Below the pieces are notes generated by a model. The model had not been told where the DNA came from. It saw only the letters and a program-made list of their open reading frames with translations, and did not search any database. The position numbers were made by a program, and so were the translations under genes. A stretch of 64,000 nucleotides of DNA from an uncultured Ruminiclostridium sp. Its GTDB lineage: Bacteria > Bacillota > Clostridia > Oscillospirales > Ruminococcaceae. The DNA lies in contig CANQED010000005.1 in NCBI GenBank assembly GCA_947594425.1, positions 108,048 to 172,047 on the forward strand, written 5' to 3'. Positions 17,631-29,291 of this stretch are shown here, piece by piece. The first letter of the stretch is position 1, and each line of letters starts with the position of its first letter.

Positions 17631-19025
17631 ATCACGTTAAATTTCATATACTCTCTGATAGGTACGCCCTTAGGCTATGTTATGTGGCCTATATATTTGC
17701 TGACGCAGAACTTCGGCTGGGCGATAGCCATATTTACACTGATACTGCTTGTCGCAATGCTGCCGCTTACGTTAAAGCAGCAGAAGAATATGGCGACCTC
17801 GCAGCTTTTTGCCCCTAAGGTCAGGGAAATACAGCAAAAATACAGAAACAACCGCGAGAAGCAGACCGAGGAGCTCCAAAAGCTGCAGGCTCAGGGCTAC
17901 AACCCGACCGGCGGCTGCGGCACGCTGCTGTTGTCTATGCTCATACTTTTCGGCATGATAGACGTTGTCTACAAGCCGATGACGCATATGGAGCATATCG
18001 CCTCCGAGAATATCACCGCGGTGGTAAATTTAGCGCAAAATACAGAGATAACCTCGATAATATTAAACGAATACAACGCCGAGGATAAGGCTCTGCTGGA
18101 CAAGTATATCGCGGGCGACACCGACGAGATGTTCATATCGGAGGAAAACGCGCAGCTTATCCACGCCTATTCCGAAGACGAGGGCTTTAAGTCTAATTTT
18201 GATGAAAAGACCCCCGCCGAGCTTTCCGCGGAGGATATACAAAAGTACGGCAGTCTGTTTACCACCCAAGAGGTAGTTGCGACCGACCTGCTCGGCAACA
18301 ATTCAAGACTTACCGCCGAGACAAAGCAGAAGATAAATAACGCCAAGATAAGATACACCGGCATGCAAAGCGAGCTGCTCGCCTTGCAGGTATTTGAAAA
18401 GTACCCGTCGGTGCTCGAAAATACCGGGATAATTTCGGCAGACGTAAAAGAGCATATCCAAAACCTCGCGGAGAATATGATGTTCTTCGGGCTGGATTTC
18501 GGCGCTACACCGAGATTTTTGGTGTTCGAGCCGATACTGCTGATACCGATACTTTCGTTTATCTTCTCGGCGCTGTCTATGATACTCTCGCAGTATCTCA
18601 ATAAGAAGAACAATCCCGAGACGGCGGATATGCCGGGCATGGGACCGATGAAGCTTATGATATACGGTATGCCGCTGCTGTCGCTGTGGATAGCGTTCAG
18701 CGTTCCCGCAGGCGTAGGCTTCTACTGGACGGTAAACTATGTGCTGAGAATTATACAGTCTCTGCTTATGCAGAAATTCTACAGCCCCGCTAAGATAAAA
18801 GAAAAGGCTCAAAAAGAATTTGACGAGCGCAGAGCGGCAGCTAAAGCCGCAAATAAAGTGACCACCACCGCTGTCGTCAAGGACGCAGATACCGGCGAGG
18901 AAAAGGTCGTTACAAAGGAAGAAACGCTGTCACAAAAGGAGATAAACCGCAGAAAGCTTGCTGCGGCAAGAAAGGCCGACGCTGAAAAGTACGGCGAAGA
19001 ATACATTGACAGCGACGACGAATAA
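17631..19025 (+). CDS. yidC: YidC/Oxa1 membrane protein insertase
   Basis: Polytopic insertase for Sec-dependent and independent membrane proteins. Conserved helices are visible (FGWAIAIFTLILLVAMLPL and, near the C-terminus, VPAGVGFYWTVNYVLRIIQSL), followed by a long Lys/Glu-rich tail. A 190-residue region between the helices is acidic and larger than in B. subtilis SpoIIIJ. The first ATG (17682) has no ribosome site and would remove NFIYSLIGTPLGYV, which resembles the usual YidC N-terminus. I therefore give the ATC at 17631, four bases after AAGGTG, as the likely non-canonical start. An in-frame ATG at 17607 is cut by a TGA at 17625. Confidence 0.85.
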   Translation: MTLNFIYSLIGTPLGYVMWPIYLLTQNFGWAIAIFTLILLVAMLPLTLKQQKNMATSQLFAPKVREIQQKYRNNREKQTEELQKLQAQGYNPTGGCGTLLLSMLILFGMIDVVYKPMTHMEHIASENITAVVNLAQNTEITSIILNEYNAEDKALLDKYIAGDTDEMFISEENAQLIHAYSEDEGFKSNFDEKTPAELSAEDIQKYGSLFTTQEVVATDLLGNNSRLTAETKQKINNAKIRYTGMQSELLALQVFEKYPSVLENTGIISADVKEHIQNLAENMMFFGLDFGATPRFLVFEPILLIPILSFIFSALSMILSQYLNKKNNPETADMPGMGPMKLMIYGMPLLSLWIAFSVPAGVGFYWTVNYVLRIIQSLLMQKFYSPAKIKEKAQKEFDERRAAAKAANKVTTTAVVKDADTGEEKVVTKEETLSQKEINRRKLAAARKADAEKYGEEYIDSDDE

Positions 19026-19048
19026 CATCACAGAAAGGACTCGCAAAT

Positions 19049-20032
19049 ATGGAAAAGATTTACACAGGCAAATCGCTCGAGGAGCTTGAGGCTTTAGCTT
19101 ATTCCGAACTGACTAAGCTCGGCGTGAGCAAAGAGGACATTTCCATCGAGGTAGTTGAGCAGCCGATAAAGAAGCTTTTCGGCAAAAAGGGCGATTACAG
19201 AATAAAGGCCGTCTGCCCCGATATCGAGGGCGCCGCACAGCCGACCGTACAAGAAGTAAAGGCAGAAGCACCCGCACCTGCCCCCGCCGAAGCGCCCGCA
19301 CCCTCTGAGCCCGCCGACGAGCAAACCGCCGACGCCGAAGCTAAGCCCGCAGGTATCACCGACGAGAACCGCAAAAAGGCCGCCGTTGCCGCCGCATATC
19401 TCGAAAAGGTGCTCACCGCCCTCGGGATAGAAAACTTTAAGGTCAATATGATAGAAAAAGAGGACATAATAGTCCTTGACATAACCGGCGAGAACCTCGG
19501 CGCGGTGATAGGCAGACGCGGCGAAACGCTCGACGCGCTGCAATATCTCGCTATCCTCGCAAGCAACCGCCACGACGAGCCCTACTGCCGTATGACGGTC
19601 GACTGCAACGGCTACCGCGACAAGCGCGAGGAGACCCTGCGCGCACTCGCTAAGCGCACCGCTAATAAGGTCCTGCGTCAGGGCAGGCGTATAACTCTCG
19701 AGCCCATGAACCCCTACGAAAGACGCATTATACACAGCACCGTCGCCGATATAGAGGGCATCTACTCTAATTCTATCGGCGAGGAGCCTTACAGAAAGGT
19801 AGTAATATCCTGCTCACAGCGCCACGCCGACAGCAAGCGCGCCGAGCGCAGAGGAGGTTATAACGGCAAGCGCCCCGCCAACCGCTCATACAAGCAGAGC
19901 AGCGGCTTTTCTACCTCGTTTGAAAGAGAGTACAAGCGCTCTGCTCCCACCGAAGAGCAGCCTACAGAGTACTCTAAGGAGACCGTAGAGGCGGAGAAAA
20001 ACGCCACCCTGTACGGTAAGATAGATATTTGA
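19049..20032 (+). CDS. jag: Jag/KhpB RNA-binding protein
   Basis: 327-residue cytoplasmic RNA-binding protein linked to cell-wall and division control. Domains in order: Jag-N (about 1-52, with KKLFGKKGDYRIK), an Ala/Pro/Glu-rich linker (about 60-105), a KH domain with GAVIGRRGETLDALQ, and an R3H domain around RRITLEPMNPYERRIIH. A basic and then acidic tail follows. It ends the rpmH-rnpA-yidD-yidC-jag operon and is followed by a strong terminator. Confidence 0.95.
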   Translation: MEKIYTGKSLEELEALAYSELTKLGVSKEDISIEVVEQPIKKLFGKKGDYRIKAVCPDIEGAAQPTVQEVKAEAPAPAPAEAPAPSEPADEQTADAEAKPAGITDENRKKAAVAAAYLEKVLTALGIENFKVNMIEKEDIIVLDITGENLGAVIGRRGETLDALQYLAILASNRHDEPYCRMTVDCNGYRDKREETLRALAKRTANKVLRQGRRITLEPMNPYERRIIHSTVADIEGIYSNSIGEEPYRKVVISCSQRHADSKRAERRGGYNGKRPANRSYKQSSGFSTSFEREYKRSAPTEEQPTEYSKETVEAEKNATLYGKIDI

Positions 20033-20061
20033 CGCACATAATTTGATTTTCCTGCAAAATT

Positions 20062-20093
20062 AACGCCGATTTGATTATAAATCGGCGTTTTTT
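20062..20093 (+). terminator. Terminator after jag
   Basis: 11-bp stem AACGCCGATTT with its complement, six-base loop, then a T tract. Confidence 0.93.
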
Positions 20094-20139
20094 GCAATTT
20101 ATAAAAATATAACTTGCAAAATTTGTGCAAAATACCATA

Positions 20140-20168
20140 TTGACAAATGCCCCGCTTTGGTGTAAAAT
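20140..20168 (+). promoter_or_regulatory. glnN promoter
   Basis: TTGACA (20140-20145), 17-base spacer, TAAAAT (20163-20168). Confidence 0.88.
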
Positions 20169-20183
20169 AGCATATGTAAGAAC

Positions 20184-20220
20184 AAGGGCGTTCTGATGTG
20201 TATCAGAGCGCCCTTTTTAT
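20184..20220 (+). terminator. Terminator-like hairpin in the glnN 5' leader
   Basis: A 14-bp stem (20184-20197 with 20202-20215, one G-U pair) closed by GTGT and followed by TTTTTA. It begins about ten bases after the predicted transcription start and ends about 30 bases before the glnN ATG. This is either an attenuator or a 5' stabilising stem; there is no space for a preceding ANTAR-type hairpin inside the transcript. Confidence 0.75.
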
Positions 20221-20245
20221 TTAATTATCCAAGGAGGAAAAGGAA

Positions 20246-22342
20246 ATGGCGGAAAAAACCTATGATGTTACCGAGCTTTTCGGCTCGGACGTATTCAACG
20301 AGGCAGTCATGAAAGCAAAGCTGCCCAAGGCTACTTTCAAGGAGCTTATGAAGACCATCAACGGCGATCAGGAGCTGACCCTGCCCGTTGCCGAGGTCGT
20401 TGCGAGCGCAATGAAGGACTGGGCGGTAGAAAAGGGCGCTACCCACTACACCCACTGGTTCCAGCCCATGACGGGCATTACCGCGGAGAAGCACGACAGC
20501 TTTATCTCGCCCGTAGGCGACGGCACGGTAATAATGGAGTTTTCGGGCAAAGAGCTTATCAAGGGCGAGCCCGACGCGTCGTCTTTCCCGTCGGGAGGAA
20601 TACGCGCTACGTTTGAGGCAAGAGGCTACACGGCGTGGGACCCCACCTCGTACGCTTTTATAAAGGACAATACCTTATACATCCCCACCGCATTTTTCTC
20701 CTATTCGGGAGAGGCGCTGGATAAAAAGACCCCGTTGCTGCGCTCTATGGACGCGGTATCAAAGCAGGCTATGAGAATACTCAAGCTGTTCGGAAACACC
20801 ACCGCGAAAAAGGTCGTCGCCACCGTCGGCGCGGAGCAGGAATACTTCCTTATAGACAAGAAGTATTACGATCAGAGAAAGGACCTTATCTTTACCGGCA
20901 GGACGCTTTTCGGCGCGCCCCCCGCAAAGGGACAGGAGCTTGAGGATCATTATTTCGGCGCAATAAAGCAGAGAGTAAGCGACTATATGAAAGACCTCGA
21001 CAAGCGTCTGTGGGCGCTCGGCGTAGCGTCTAAGACTAAGCATAACGAGGTCGCTCCCTCACAGCACGAGTGCGCGCCTATCTTTGAGTCGGCTAACCTC
21101 GCGGCTGACCACAATCAGCTGACTATGGAGATGATGAAAAAGGTAGCGCTCGAGCACGGACTTGTATGCCTGCTGCACGAAAAGCCCTTCGCAGGGATAA
21201 ACGGCTCGGGCAAGCACGACAACTGGGCTATCTCGACCGACGACGGTCAGAACCTGTTAAATCCCGGCAAGTCCCCGATGGAAAACGCGCAGTTCTTGAC
21301 CTTCCTTGTAGCGATAATCAAGGCGGTAGACGAGCACGCCGACCTGCTCAGGCTCTCGGTAGCGACCGCAGGCAACGACCACAGACTCGGTGCGAACGAA
21401 GCTCCTCCCGCGATAATCTCTATGTTCCTCGGCGAAGAATTGACAGAGGTCATAGACGCTCTTGTATCGGGTACGACCGTAGAGAGCAAGCGCACAAAGT
21501 TCAATATAGGCATATCCACCCTGCCGACCTTTACTAAGGACACCACCGACAGGAACAGGACCTCACCGTTCGCGTTTACCGGAAACAAGTTCGAGTTCCG
21601 CAGCCTCGGCTCGTCGCTCAATATATCCGGTCCTAACATAGTGCTCAATACGATAGTAGCGGATGTGCTTGAAGAATTTGCCGACAAGCTCGAGGGCGCC
21701 GAGGACTTCCAGTCAGCCCTTCATGACCTGCTTGTTCAGACGATAAAGGATCACAAGAGGATAATATTCAACGGCAACGGCTACGACTCCGCATGGGTAA
21801 AAGAGGCTACCGAGGTGCGCGGCCTGCCCGAGCTCAAGTCCTCCGTTGACGCTCTGCCGCATTTTTGCGACGAGAAGAATGTCCGGCTGTTCGTTAAGCA
21901 CAAGGTGTTCAACGAGGTAGAGGTACATTCGAGAACAGAGATACTTGTAGAAAATTATAACAAGAATATCAATATCGAGGCGCTCACCACCGCCGAGATG
22001 GCAAAGAGGGAGATACTCCCCGCCGTTATCGAGTTTGAAAAGATGGTATGCGACACGCTTATTTCTAAGAAGAATGCGGGGCTCGGCTACACCGCGGAGC
22101 AGCAGCTCGCTAATAAGCTCGACTCGCTGACCGCAAGCTTGAGCGTCAAGATAGACGAGCTCGAGAGCGCTACAGTCAAGGCTCACGGTATAGACGACGT
22201 ATTTGAAGCGTCTAAGTGCTATCACGACGAGGTATTTGCCTCTATGCAGAGCCTGCGTGCGGTAGCCGATGAGCTTGAGACTATTGTCGGCAGCAAGTAC
22301 TGGCCGTTCCCGACATACGAGGATCTGCTGTTCACGGTTTGA
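20246..22342 (+). CDS. glnN: Glutamine synthetase type III
   Basis: Dodecameric enzyme making glutamine from glutamate, ammonia and ATP; the main ammonium assimilation enzyme in many gut Firmicutes and Bacteroidetes. The 698-residue length is typical of GSIII and far above GSI. Seen are THWFQPMTG and SFPSGGIR in the GSIII N-terminal domain, the catalytic-fold motifs [19 protein letters not shown] and [10 protein letters not shown], and a GSIII-specific C-terminal helical domain. AAGGAGGAAAAGGAA precedes the ATG. It is a single-gene unit with its own promoter, leader hairpin and terminator, fitting nitrogen-responsive control. Confidence 0.97.
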   Translation: MAEKTYDVTELFGSDVFNEAVMKAKLPKATFKELMKTINGDQELTLPVAEVVASAMKDWAVEKGATHYTHWFQPMTGITAEKHDSFISPVGDGTVIMEFSGKELIKGEPDASSFPSGGIRATFEARGYTAWDPTSYAFIKDNTLYIPTAFFSYSGEALDKKTPLLRSMDAVSKQAMRILKLFGNTTAKKVVATVGAEQEYFLIDKKYYDQRKDLIFTGRTLFGAPPAKGQELEDHYFGAIKQRVSDYMKDLDKRLWALGVASKTKHNEVAPSQHECAPIFESANLAADHNQLTMEMMKKVALEHGLVCLLHEKPFAGINGSGKHDNWAISTDDGQNLLNPGKSPMENAQFLTFLVAIIKAVDEHADLLRLSVATAGNDHRLGANEAPPAIISMFLGEELTEVIDALVSGTTVESKRTKFNIGISTLPTFTKDTTDRNRTSPFAFTGNKFEFRSLGSSLNISGPNIVLNTIVADVLEEFADKLEGAEDFQSALHDLLVQTIKDHKRIIFNGNGYDSAWVKEATEVRGLPELKSSVDALPHFCDEKNVRLFVKHKVFNEVEVHSRTEILVENYNKNINIEALTTAEMAKREILPAVIEFEKMVCDTLISKKNAGLGYTAEQQLANKLDSLTASLSVKIDELESATVKAHGIDDVFEASKCYHDEVFASMQSLRAVADELETIVGSKYWPFPTYEDLLFTV

Positions 22343-22406
22343 TGAACATATAAATTTAGACTTAAGGGGATCTTATCCCTTTAAGATATCTGCACCCTTT
22401 TCCTTT

Positions 22407-22437
22407 GGCTATGGTCGAAAGACCATAGCCGCCTTTT
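22407..22437 (+). terminator. glnN terminator
   Basis: Perfect 10-bp stem GGCTATGGTC with its complement and a GAAA tetraloop, followed by GCCTTTTTT. The T tract touches the last codon of the convergent patB gene. Confidence 0.93.
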
Positions 22438-23601
22438 TTATCTATATAATTCTATTCCCTTTTTCAGTCTGTCGAGCCCGTCTAAAAGGACAGAGCGCGG
22501 GCAGGCTATATTCAGCCTGAGAAAGCTTTCGCCGCCCTTACCGTATTCTTCCCCCGCCGAGAGATATAGCCCCGTTTTTTCGCGTATATGCTCGGCTAAC
22601 TTGTGAGAGCCGCCGCGCGCAAGCTTAGTGCAGTCTATCCACAATAGATAGGTCGCCTCGCCGCGCACTAAGGATACGTCGGGTATAGCGTCGATAGTCT
22701 CGGCGGCTACCCGCTTATTATCATAAAGGTACCGTCTCAGCTCGCTCAGCCACTCCCCGCCCTTAGTAAAAGCCGCGACCGCCGCCTGCACCGCAAAGGC
22801 GTTAGGCTCGGCTATCTCGTCATTATTCAATCCGCGCTCGACGCGGTTTTTTATTTTGCGGTCGGGTATATACACCGCGGCGGTCTGTATCCCCGCGAGA
22901 TTAAACGCTTTAGTCGGCGATATGCAGGTGATACTTACATCGCGGCAGTCCTCCGACGCGCATGCAAATGGGCAGTATTCTTTGCCCGGGTCGGTGATAT
23001 CGCAGTGTATCTCGTCCGACACCGCGATAACGCCGTATTTTTTGCAAAGGCTGCCTATCGCGCTCAGCGTATCCTTATCCCATATCTTGCCTATCGGATT
23101 ATGCGGATTGCATAATAGCAGCATAGCGGTCTGCGGGAGCGAGAGCGCCCTTTCCAGCGCGGCAAAGTCTATAGAATACTCGCCGTCCTTGTATGTCAGC
23201 TCACATTCGAGCACCCGCCTGCCGTTATTAAGTATGCAGTTATAGAAAATATTATACACAGGCGTAAGTATCACCACATTCTCTGCGGGATGCGTCAGCC
23301 TGCGTATTATGCTTGATATCGCGGGGATAACGCCCGTGCAGAATATCAGCCCGCCCTTGTCCATAATAAGCCCGTGGCTGTCCTTCCACCTATTGATATA
23401 AGCGTCATACCACTCGTCTGGGATGACCGAGTAGCCGTACACCCCGTGCCTTGCCCTATCTACTACAGCCTTGATTATCTCGGGTGCGGCGGCAAAGTCC
23501 ATATCCGCCACCCACATTGGCAATTCGCCGTCCTTAATATCCCATTTCAGCGAATTGGTGCCGCTCCTATTTATAGGCGTGTCAAAATCGTACTTGCTCA
23601 T
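22438..23601 (-). CDS. patB: MalY/PatB-type aminotransferase, probable cystathionine beta-lyase
   Basis: PLP-dependent fold-type I enzyme, 387 residues, of the MalY/PatB group with C-S lyase activity on cystathionine or cysteine conjugates. The N-terminus LKWDIKDGELPMWVADMDF is diagnostic, CNPHNPIGK binds the cofactor pocket, and SPTKAFNLAG carries the Schiff-base lysine. It is the last gene of the minus-strand run and starts seven bases after the DUF3737 stop, a pairing I recall as frequent in Firmicutes. Confidence 0.9.
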   Translation of the reverse strand: MSKYDFDTPINRSGTNSLKWDIKDGELPMWVADMDFAAAPEIIKAVVDRARHGVYGYSVIPDEWYDAYINRWKDSHGLIMDKGGLIFCTGVIPAISSIIRRLTHPAENVVILTPVYNIFYNCILNNGRRVLECELTYKDGEYSIDFAALERALSLPQTAMLLLCNPHNPIGKIWDKDTLSAIGSLCKKYGVIAVSDEIHCDITDPGKEYCPFACASEDCRDVSITCISPTKAFNLAGIQTAAVYIPDRKIKNRVERGLNNDEIAEPNAFAVQAAVAAFTKGGEWLSELRRYLYDNKRVAAETIDAIPDVSLVRGEATYLLWIDCTKLARGGSHKLAEHIREKTGLYLSAGEEYGKGGESFLRLNIACPRSVLLDGLDRLKKGIELYR

Positions 23602-23608
23602 AACACCC

Positions 23609-24493
23609 TCACAGCATACACTGGCAGACGCAGGTCTTTTTGCCGCTGTCCTGCCGTAGTATTATCTTAGTCTTAGATACATCTACCTTGTCGCGCTGCA
23701 TAATCAGCTCGTCTACGCCGTCCGCCCTTATGATGCCGCCCGAGGGGTTTTTTATGCTCGATACTTTTCCATTTATATCAACGTCCACTGTAGAATATTC
23801 AAACGCAAGCGTGGTATTCAGCAGCTTGCAGTTTTTCATAATCAGCTCGTCTATATAGCACATCCCCTGCAGGCTCTCAATGGTGCAATTTATAAACGTC
23901 AGCCGCTTAGAGTTCCACCCGAGGTATTCGCCGCTGATAAAGCTGTCGTACACTGTCACGTCATTGCAGTTCCAAAACGCGTCCTTAGACAGCAGTCGAG
24001 AATTTCTCACCTCGACATTTTTCGCCCCGTCAAAGCAATAATTTCCGTACAGCGTAAGACCGTCTATCTTGATATTCTCGCAGTTCATACCAAAATAGTC
24101 GCCCTTTGCGGTGATGTTTTCGGCGGTGACGTTTTGGCACTGCCACAGCGTCTCGGCGGCGTTGGGAATAGAGACATTATTTAGCGTAAGCTCCTTACAT
24201 CGGCGAAAATTCTTAGGCGCTTCTATCGCGCAGTCTATCACCGTCACATTGTCCGAGTACCATACGCCCGCCCGCGCCATCTCAAACCACGCGCAGTCCT
24301 TGACGTATACGTTCTTACAGTACCACAGCGGGTACTTCCACTTAAAACTGCTGTTATACAGCTCTATATCGCGGCTCTCCTTTAGCGGGGACTCGCCCTC
24401 GCCGAAAACGCTATCGTATATTTTCAGCCCCTCGGACATAAAGAGCGAGCGCTCGCCCTCATAATACCCTCCGCGTATCTCATTAGCCTCCAT
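23609..24493 (-). CDS. DUF3737 family right-handed beta-helix protein
   Basis: About 294 residues with short repeating units of the type C-x-N/D-V-x-V-x-x-S/C (for example WYCKNVYVKDC, WNCNDVTVYDS), the signature of a parallel beta-helix. I recognise it as DUF3737, whose function is unknown. Two ATGs lie nine bases apart; AGGAG is adjacent to the first (24502) and nine bases from the second (24493), which is preferred. It lies between ligA and patB. Confidence 0.82.
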   Translation of the reverse strand: MEANEIRGGYYEGERSLFMSEGLKIYDSVFGEGESPLKESRDIELYNSSFKWKYPLWYCKNVYVKDCAWFEMARAGVWYSDNVTVIDCAIEAPKNFRRCKELTLNNVSIPNAAETLWQCQNVTAENITAKGDYFGMNCENIKIDGLTLYGNYCFDGAKNVEVRNSRLLSKDAFWNCNDVTVYDSFISGEYLGWNSKRLTFINCTIESLQGMCYIDELIMKNCKLLNTTLAFEYSTVDVDINGKVSSIKNPSGGIIRADGVDELIMQRDKVDVSKTKIILRQDSGKKTCVCQCML

Positions 24494-24508
24494 TGCCGTC
24501 ATCTCCTA

Positions 24509-26506
<1,998 letters not shown>

Positions 26507-27190
26507 TTAAGTGTAGTTGAACAGGTCGTTTATCGGGTCGCCGTCGTCCGAGATGATATGGGTATAGCTCTCGGGGATATTTCCGACTATGACCGTTTCC
26601 GCTATCAGAAAATCGCCCTCTACCTCGGTCTCGACCGAATACAGCGGTATAAAAGCCGCAACGCTTACCGTAGCGTGCATTTTTATCCTATGCAGCGTCT
26701 GATTTATCCCCGCCGAGGTAAACTCGCTGATAAACACCGCGTTTGCGTACCCCGTGGGCTCTATCACCATCTCTACCGAGCCGCCCGTGCCGTAAAACGC
26801 CGATATACCGCTGAGCGTCCCCGCGGACAGCTCGGTGGTTATCTCCTCGCCCGAAAGCAGCCTTTCGTTTATCTCGTCGAGCGTCACGGTCTTTATGCGG
26901 TTTATTAGGGCGGTGTTGCTTTGTATAGAGCTTATCCGTCCGTCGTCGGTGTAGGATATATCCACAAGGCTGCGATAATCGGTCGGCGCGTCGATATTTA
27001 GCAGGCTGTCGTTTACCGCCTTGTCCATTATGCCTATTATCACCGCGCGCACGTTGTATTCGCAGACGCGGATTATATTAGGGTATACAAGGGTATGCAA
27101 TACCAGCACCGCGCTGAGCAGTATCAGCGCGACGCCGATAAGCTTAACGCCTACCTTGCGCTTTATCCTTATTTTAGTGTCGGCTCTTAT
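26507..27190 (-). CDS. yunB: Sporulation protein YunB
   Basis: Membrane-anchored protein of the YunB family, a sigma-E-dependent sporulation protein in Bacillus. The family C-terminus EVEGDFLIAETVIVGNIPESY is present, as are PTGYANAVFISEFTSAGINQ. The first GTG (27109) falls inside the hydrophobic helix. Upstream, in frame, lie a basic stretch and the first half of that helix, so translation must begin earlier. The only candidate with a ribosome-site-like sequence is an ATA at 27190 seven bases after GGGGG. Start codon uncertain, identity firm. Confidence 0.82.
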   Translation of the reverse strand: MRADTKIRIKRKVGVKLIGVALILLSAVLVLHTLVYPNIIRVCEYNVRAVIIGIMDKAVNDSLLNIDAPTDYRSLVDISYTDDGRISSIQSNTALINRIKTVTLDEINERLLSGEEITTELSAGTLSGISAFYGTGGSVEMVIEPTGYANAVFISEFTSAGINQTLHRIKMHATVSVAAFIPLYSVETEVEGDFLIAETVIVGNIPESYTHIISDDGDPINDLFNYT

Positions 27191-27260
27191 GCTATCGCCC
27201 CCACGAATATCATTAAGTTTACACTGTGCCTTTTATTATGATATTCGCGGGAAAATTACA

Positions 27261-28667
27261 CTATGCTTTATAAAACGCGGTAAAAGCCTTATACGCCATA
27301 TATACGTCATTCTTTGCGGTCACCTCAAAGGGCGCGTGCATAGAGAGCACCGGCACCCCTACATCGATAGTGTCGATATTGAGATTGGCGATATACGCCG
27401 CGACCGTTCCGCCGCCGCCGAGATCCACCTTTCCCAGCTCGCCTGTCTGCCATACCACCCCGCTGTTATCGAGCAGCGAGTGCACATACCCCACATACTC
27501 CGCGCTCGCGTCGCTGGTGCCGGATTTTCCTCTAGCGCCGGTAAATTTGGTTACGACTATACCGCGGTTGAGATACGCGCAGTTTTTCTTTTCCAGCACA
27601 TCGGGAAAGGTCGGGTCAAACCCCGCGTTTACGTCCGCCGAGAGGCAGCGCGACGCGCTCATTACCGTCCTGCCGTCAGTGCCGCAGCACTTAGCAAGGT
27701 CGCTTATAAAATACTTAAGATATGCGCTGCGCAGTCCCGTGTTTCCGTCGCTGCCCGTCTCCTCCTTATCGGTCAGCACACACACCGCGGTGCGGTCTGG
27801 TACGCTCTTTAAATTAAGCAGCGCCGTATACGCGGTGTACGCGCACACTCTGTCGTCCTGCCCGTACGCTCCCACCATACTGCGGTCAAAGCCTATATCC
27901 CTCGCCTTAAACGCGGGCACGCATTCAAGCTCCGCACTCAAAAAGTCCTTTTCGGTTATGCGGTACTTTTCATACAGGATATTCATAAGATTTAGCTTTA
28001 CGCTCTCGCTCTCGTCGTCGTCCTTAAACGGGCGCGAGCCTATCAGTATATTGAGCTCCTCGCCCTTTATCAGCTTAGAGGCGGGTCTTTTATACTGCTC
28101 GTCCGCAAGGTGCGGCAAAAGGTCGGTCACCACAAAGCACGGGTCGCTGTCGTCCTCGCCGATATTTACCGTTATCTCCGTGCCGTCCGAGGTCACTATT
28201 ATGCCGTGCAGCGACAGCGGTATCGTCGTCCACTGGTATTTCTTTATCCCGCCGTAATAGTGGGTCTTGAAGAAGCCTAACTCCTCCGACTCGTACAGCG
28301 GATTTTGCTTTAGATCCATACGGGGCGAATCGATATGCGCCGCGGTAAGGTTTATCCCGTTTTTAAGCGGCTGCTTTCCGATAACGGCGAGTATCACCGC
28401 CTTTTTGCGGTTGAGAAAATACAGCTTATCGCCCGCCTTGTACTTTTTGCTTTGGTCAAACTGCTCAAAGCCCGCCTGCTCCGCGTCGATAATTGCTCTC
28501 GCGGCAGCCTCGCGCTCGGTCTTGCCCTCGTTGAGGAATTTTTTGTACCCCTCGCAGTACCTGTCCGCCTCGCTTTGCTCCTTGTCGGACATTATCCGCG
28601 ACGAATGCTTTTGGGTGTAAAACAGCTTGTCCTTAAGCTCTTTTGCCTTGCTTTTCTTTTCTGCCAT
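27261..28667 (-). CDS. M18 family aminopeptidase
   Basis: Cytoplasmic dinuclear-zinc aminopeptidase (aminopeptidase I family), 468 residues. The metal and catalytic motifs are in order: AAHIDSPRMD, DKEETGSDGNTG, SADVNAGFDP, and MHAPFE near the C-terminus. It probably trims peptides to free amino acids. AAGGAG precedes the ATG. It sits about 27 bases downstream of the lytic transglycosylase gene. Confidence 0.93.
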   Translation of the reverse strand: MAEKKSKAKELKDKLFYTQKHSSRIMSDKEQSEADRYCEGYKKFLNEGKTEREAAARAIIDAEQAGFEQFDQSKKYKAGDKLYFLNRKKAVILAVIGKQPLKNGINLTAAHIDSPRMDLKQNPLYESEELGFFKTHYYGGIKKYQWTTIPLSLHGIIVTSDGTEITVNIGEDDSDPCFVVTDLLPHLADEQYKRPASKLIKGEELNILIGSRPFKDDDESESVKLNLMNILYEKYRITEKDFLSAELECVPAFKARDIGFDRSMVGAYGQDDRVCAYTAYTALLNLKSVPDRTAVCVLTDKEETGSDGNTGLRSAYLKYFISDLAKCCGTDGRTVMSASRCLSADVNAGFDPTFPDVLEKKNCAYLNRGIVVTKFTGARGKSGTSDASAEYVGYVHSLLDNSGVVWQTGELGKVDLGGGGTVAAYIANLNIDTIDVGVPVLSMHAPFEVTAKNDVYMAYKAFTAFYKA

Positions 28668-28694
28668 AATAAACAGCTCCTTATATATTATTTT

Positions 28695-29291
28695 TTATTT
28701 ATACAGCCTGCAATAAGTGTCATATGCGGCGGTAATTTTATCTACATAATGCGCGGTGTCCGAGGTAGGTATTTCTGTCAGCCTGCCGCCCTCGGAATAT
28801 TCGGGGTCGCTCAGCCACTCTTCTACGCTCCCCGCGCCCGCGTGATATGCCGCAGCAGTCTCTGTTATCCCGCCGCCGAACTGCTCGCTCAGATAACTCA
28901 GCAGATAACAGCCGTACCGAATATTGTCGTCGGGGCGGTACATACTGTCAAATTCTATATTCTCTTCACCCAGTCTATAGCGTATCCAGTCAAAGGTATC
29001 GGGCATTATCTGCATAAGCCCCCTCGCCCCGACCGATGACTCGGACCTCGGGTCAAAGCCGCTCTCGGTCTTGATAAACGCATACACCTCGTATTCGTCC
29101 AGCCCGTACATACGCGAATAATACGTCACCGTATCCGCAAAGCCTATCGGGTGATTAGCCCTGATTATCTTATCCGCGCCAAACCATATCCCCGCGCCGA
29201 GCAGGGCGGCTAAAAGAATGATCAGCGCTATTATTGCCGCGGTCTTTTTTCCGCCGCGCTTTTTTCGCCTTGATGTGTATATTACCCTCAT
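28695..29291 (-). CDS. SLT-domain lytic transglycosylase
   Basis: 198-residue membrane-anchored peptidoglycan lytic enzyme. After a basic N-terminus there is one helix (about residues 18-40), then an SLT domain with IKTESGFDP (catalytic Glu), GARGLMQIMPDT and AAAYHAGAGSV. Overlaps the coaE stop by four bases. A role in wall turnover or spore-related remodelling is inferred from domain only. Confidence 0.92.
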   Translation of the reverse strand: MRVIYTSRRKKRGGKKTAAIIALIILLAALLGAGIWFGADKIIRANHPIGFADTVTYYSRMYGLDEYEVYAFIKTESGFDPRSESSVGARGLMQIMPDTFDWIRYRLGEENIEFDSMYRPDDNIRYGCYLLSYLSEQFGGGITETAAAYHAGAGSVEEWLSDPEYSEGGRLTEIPTSDTAHYVDKITAAYDTYCRLYK

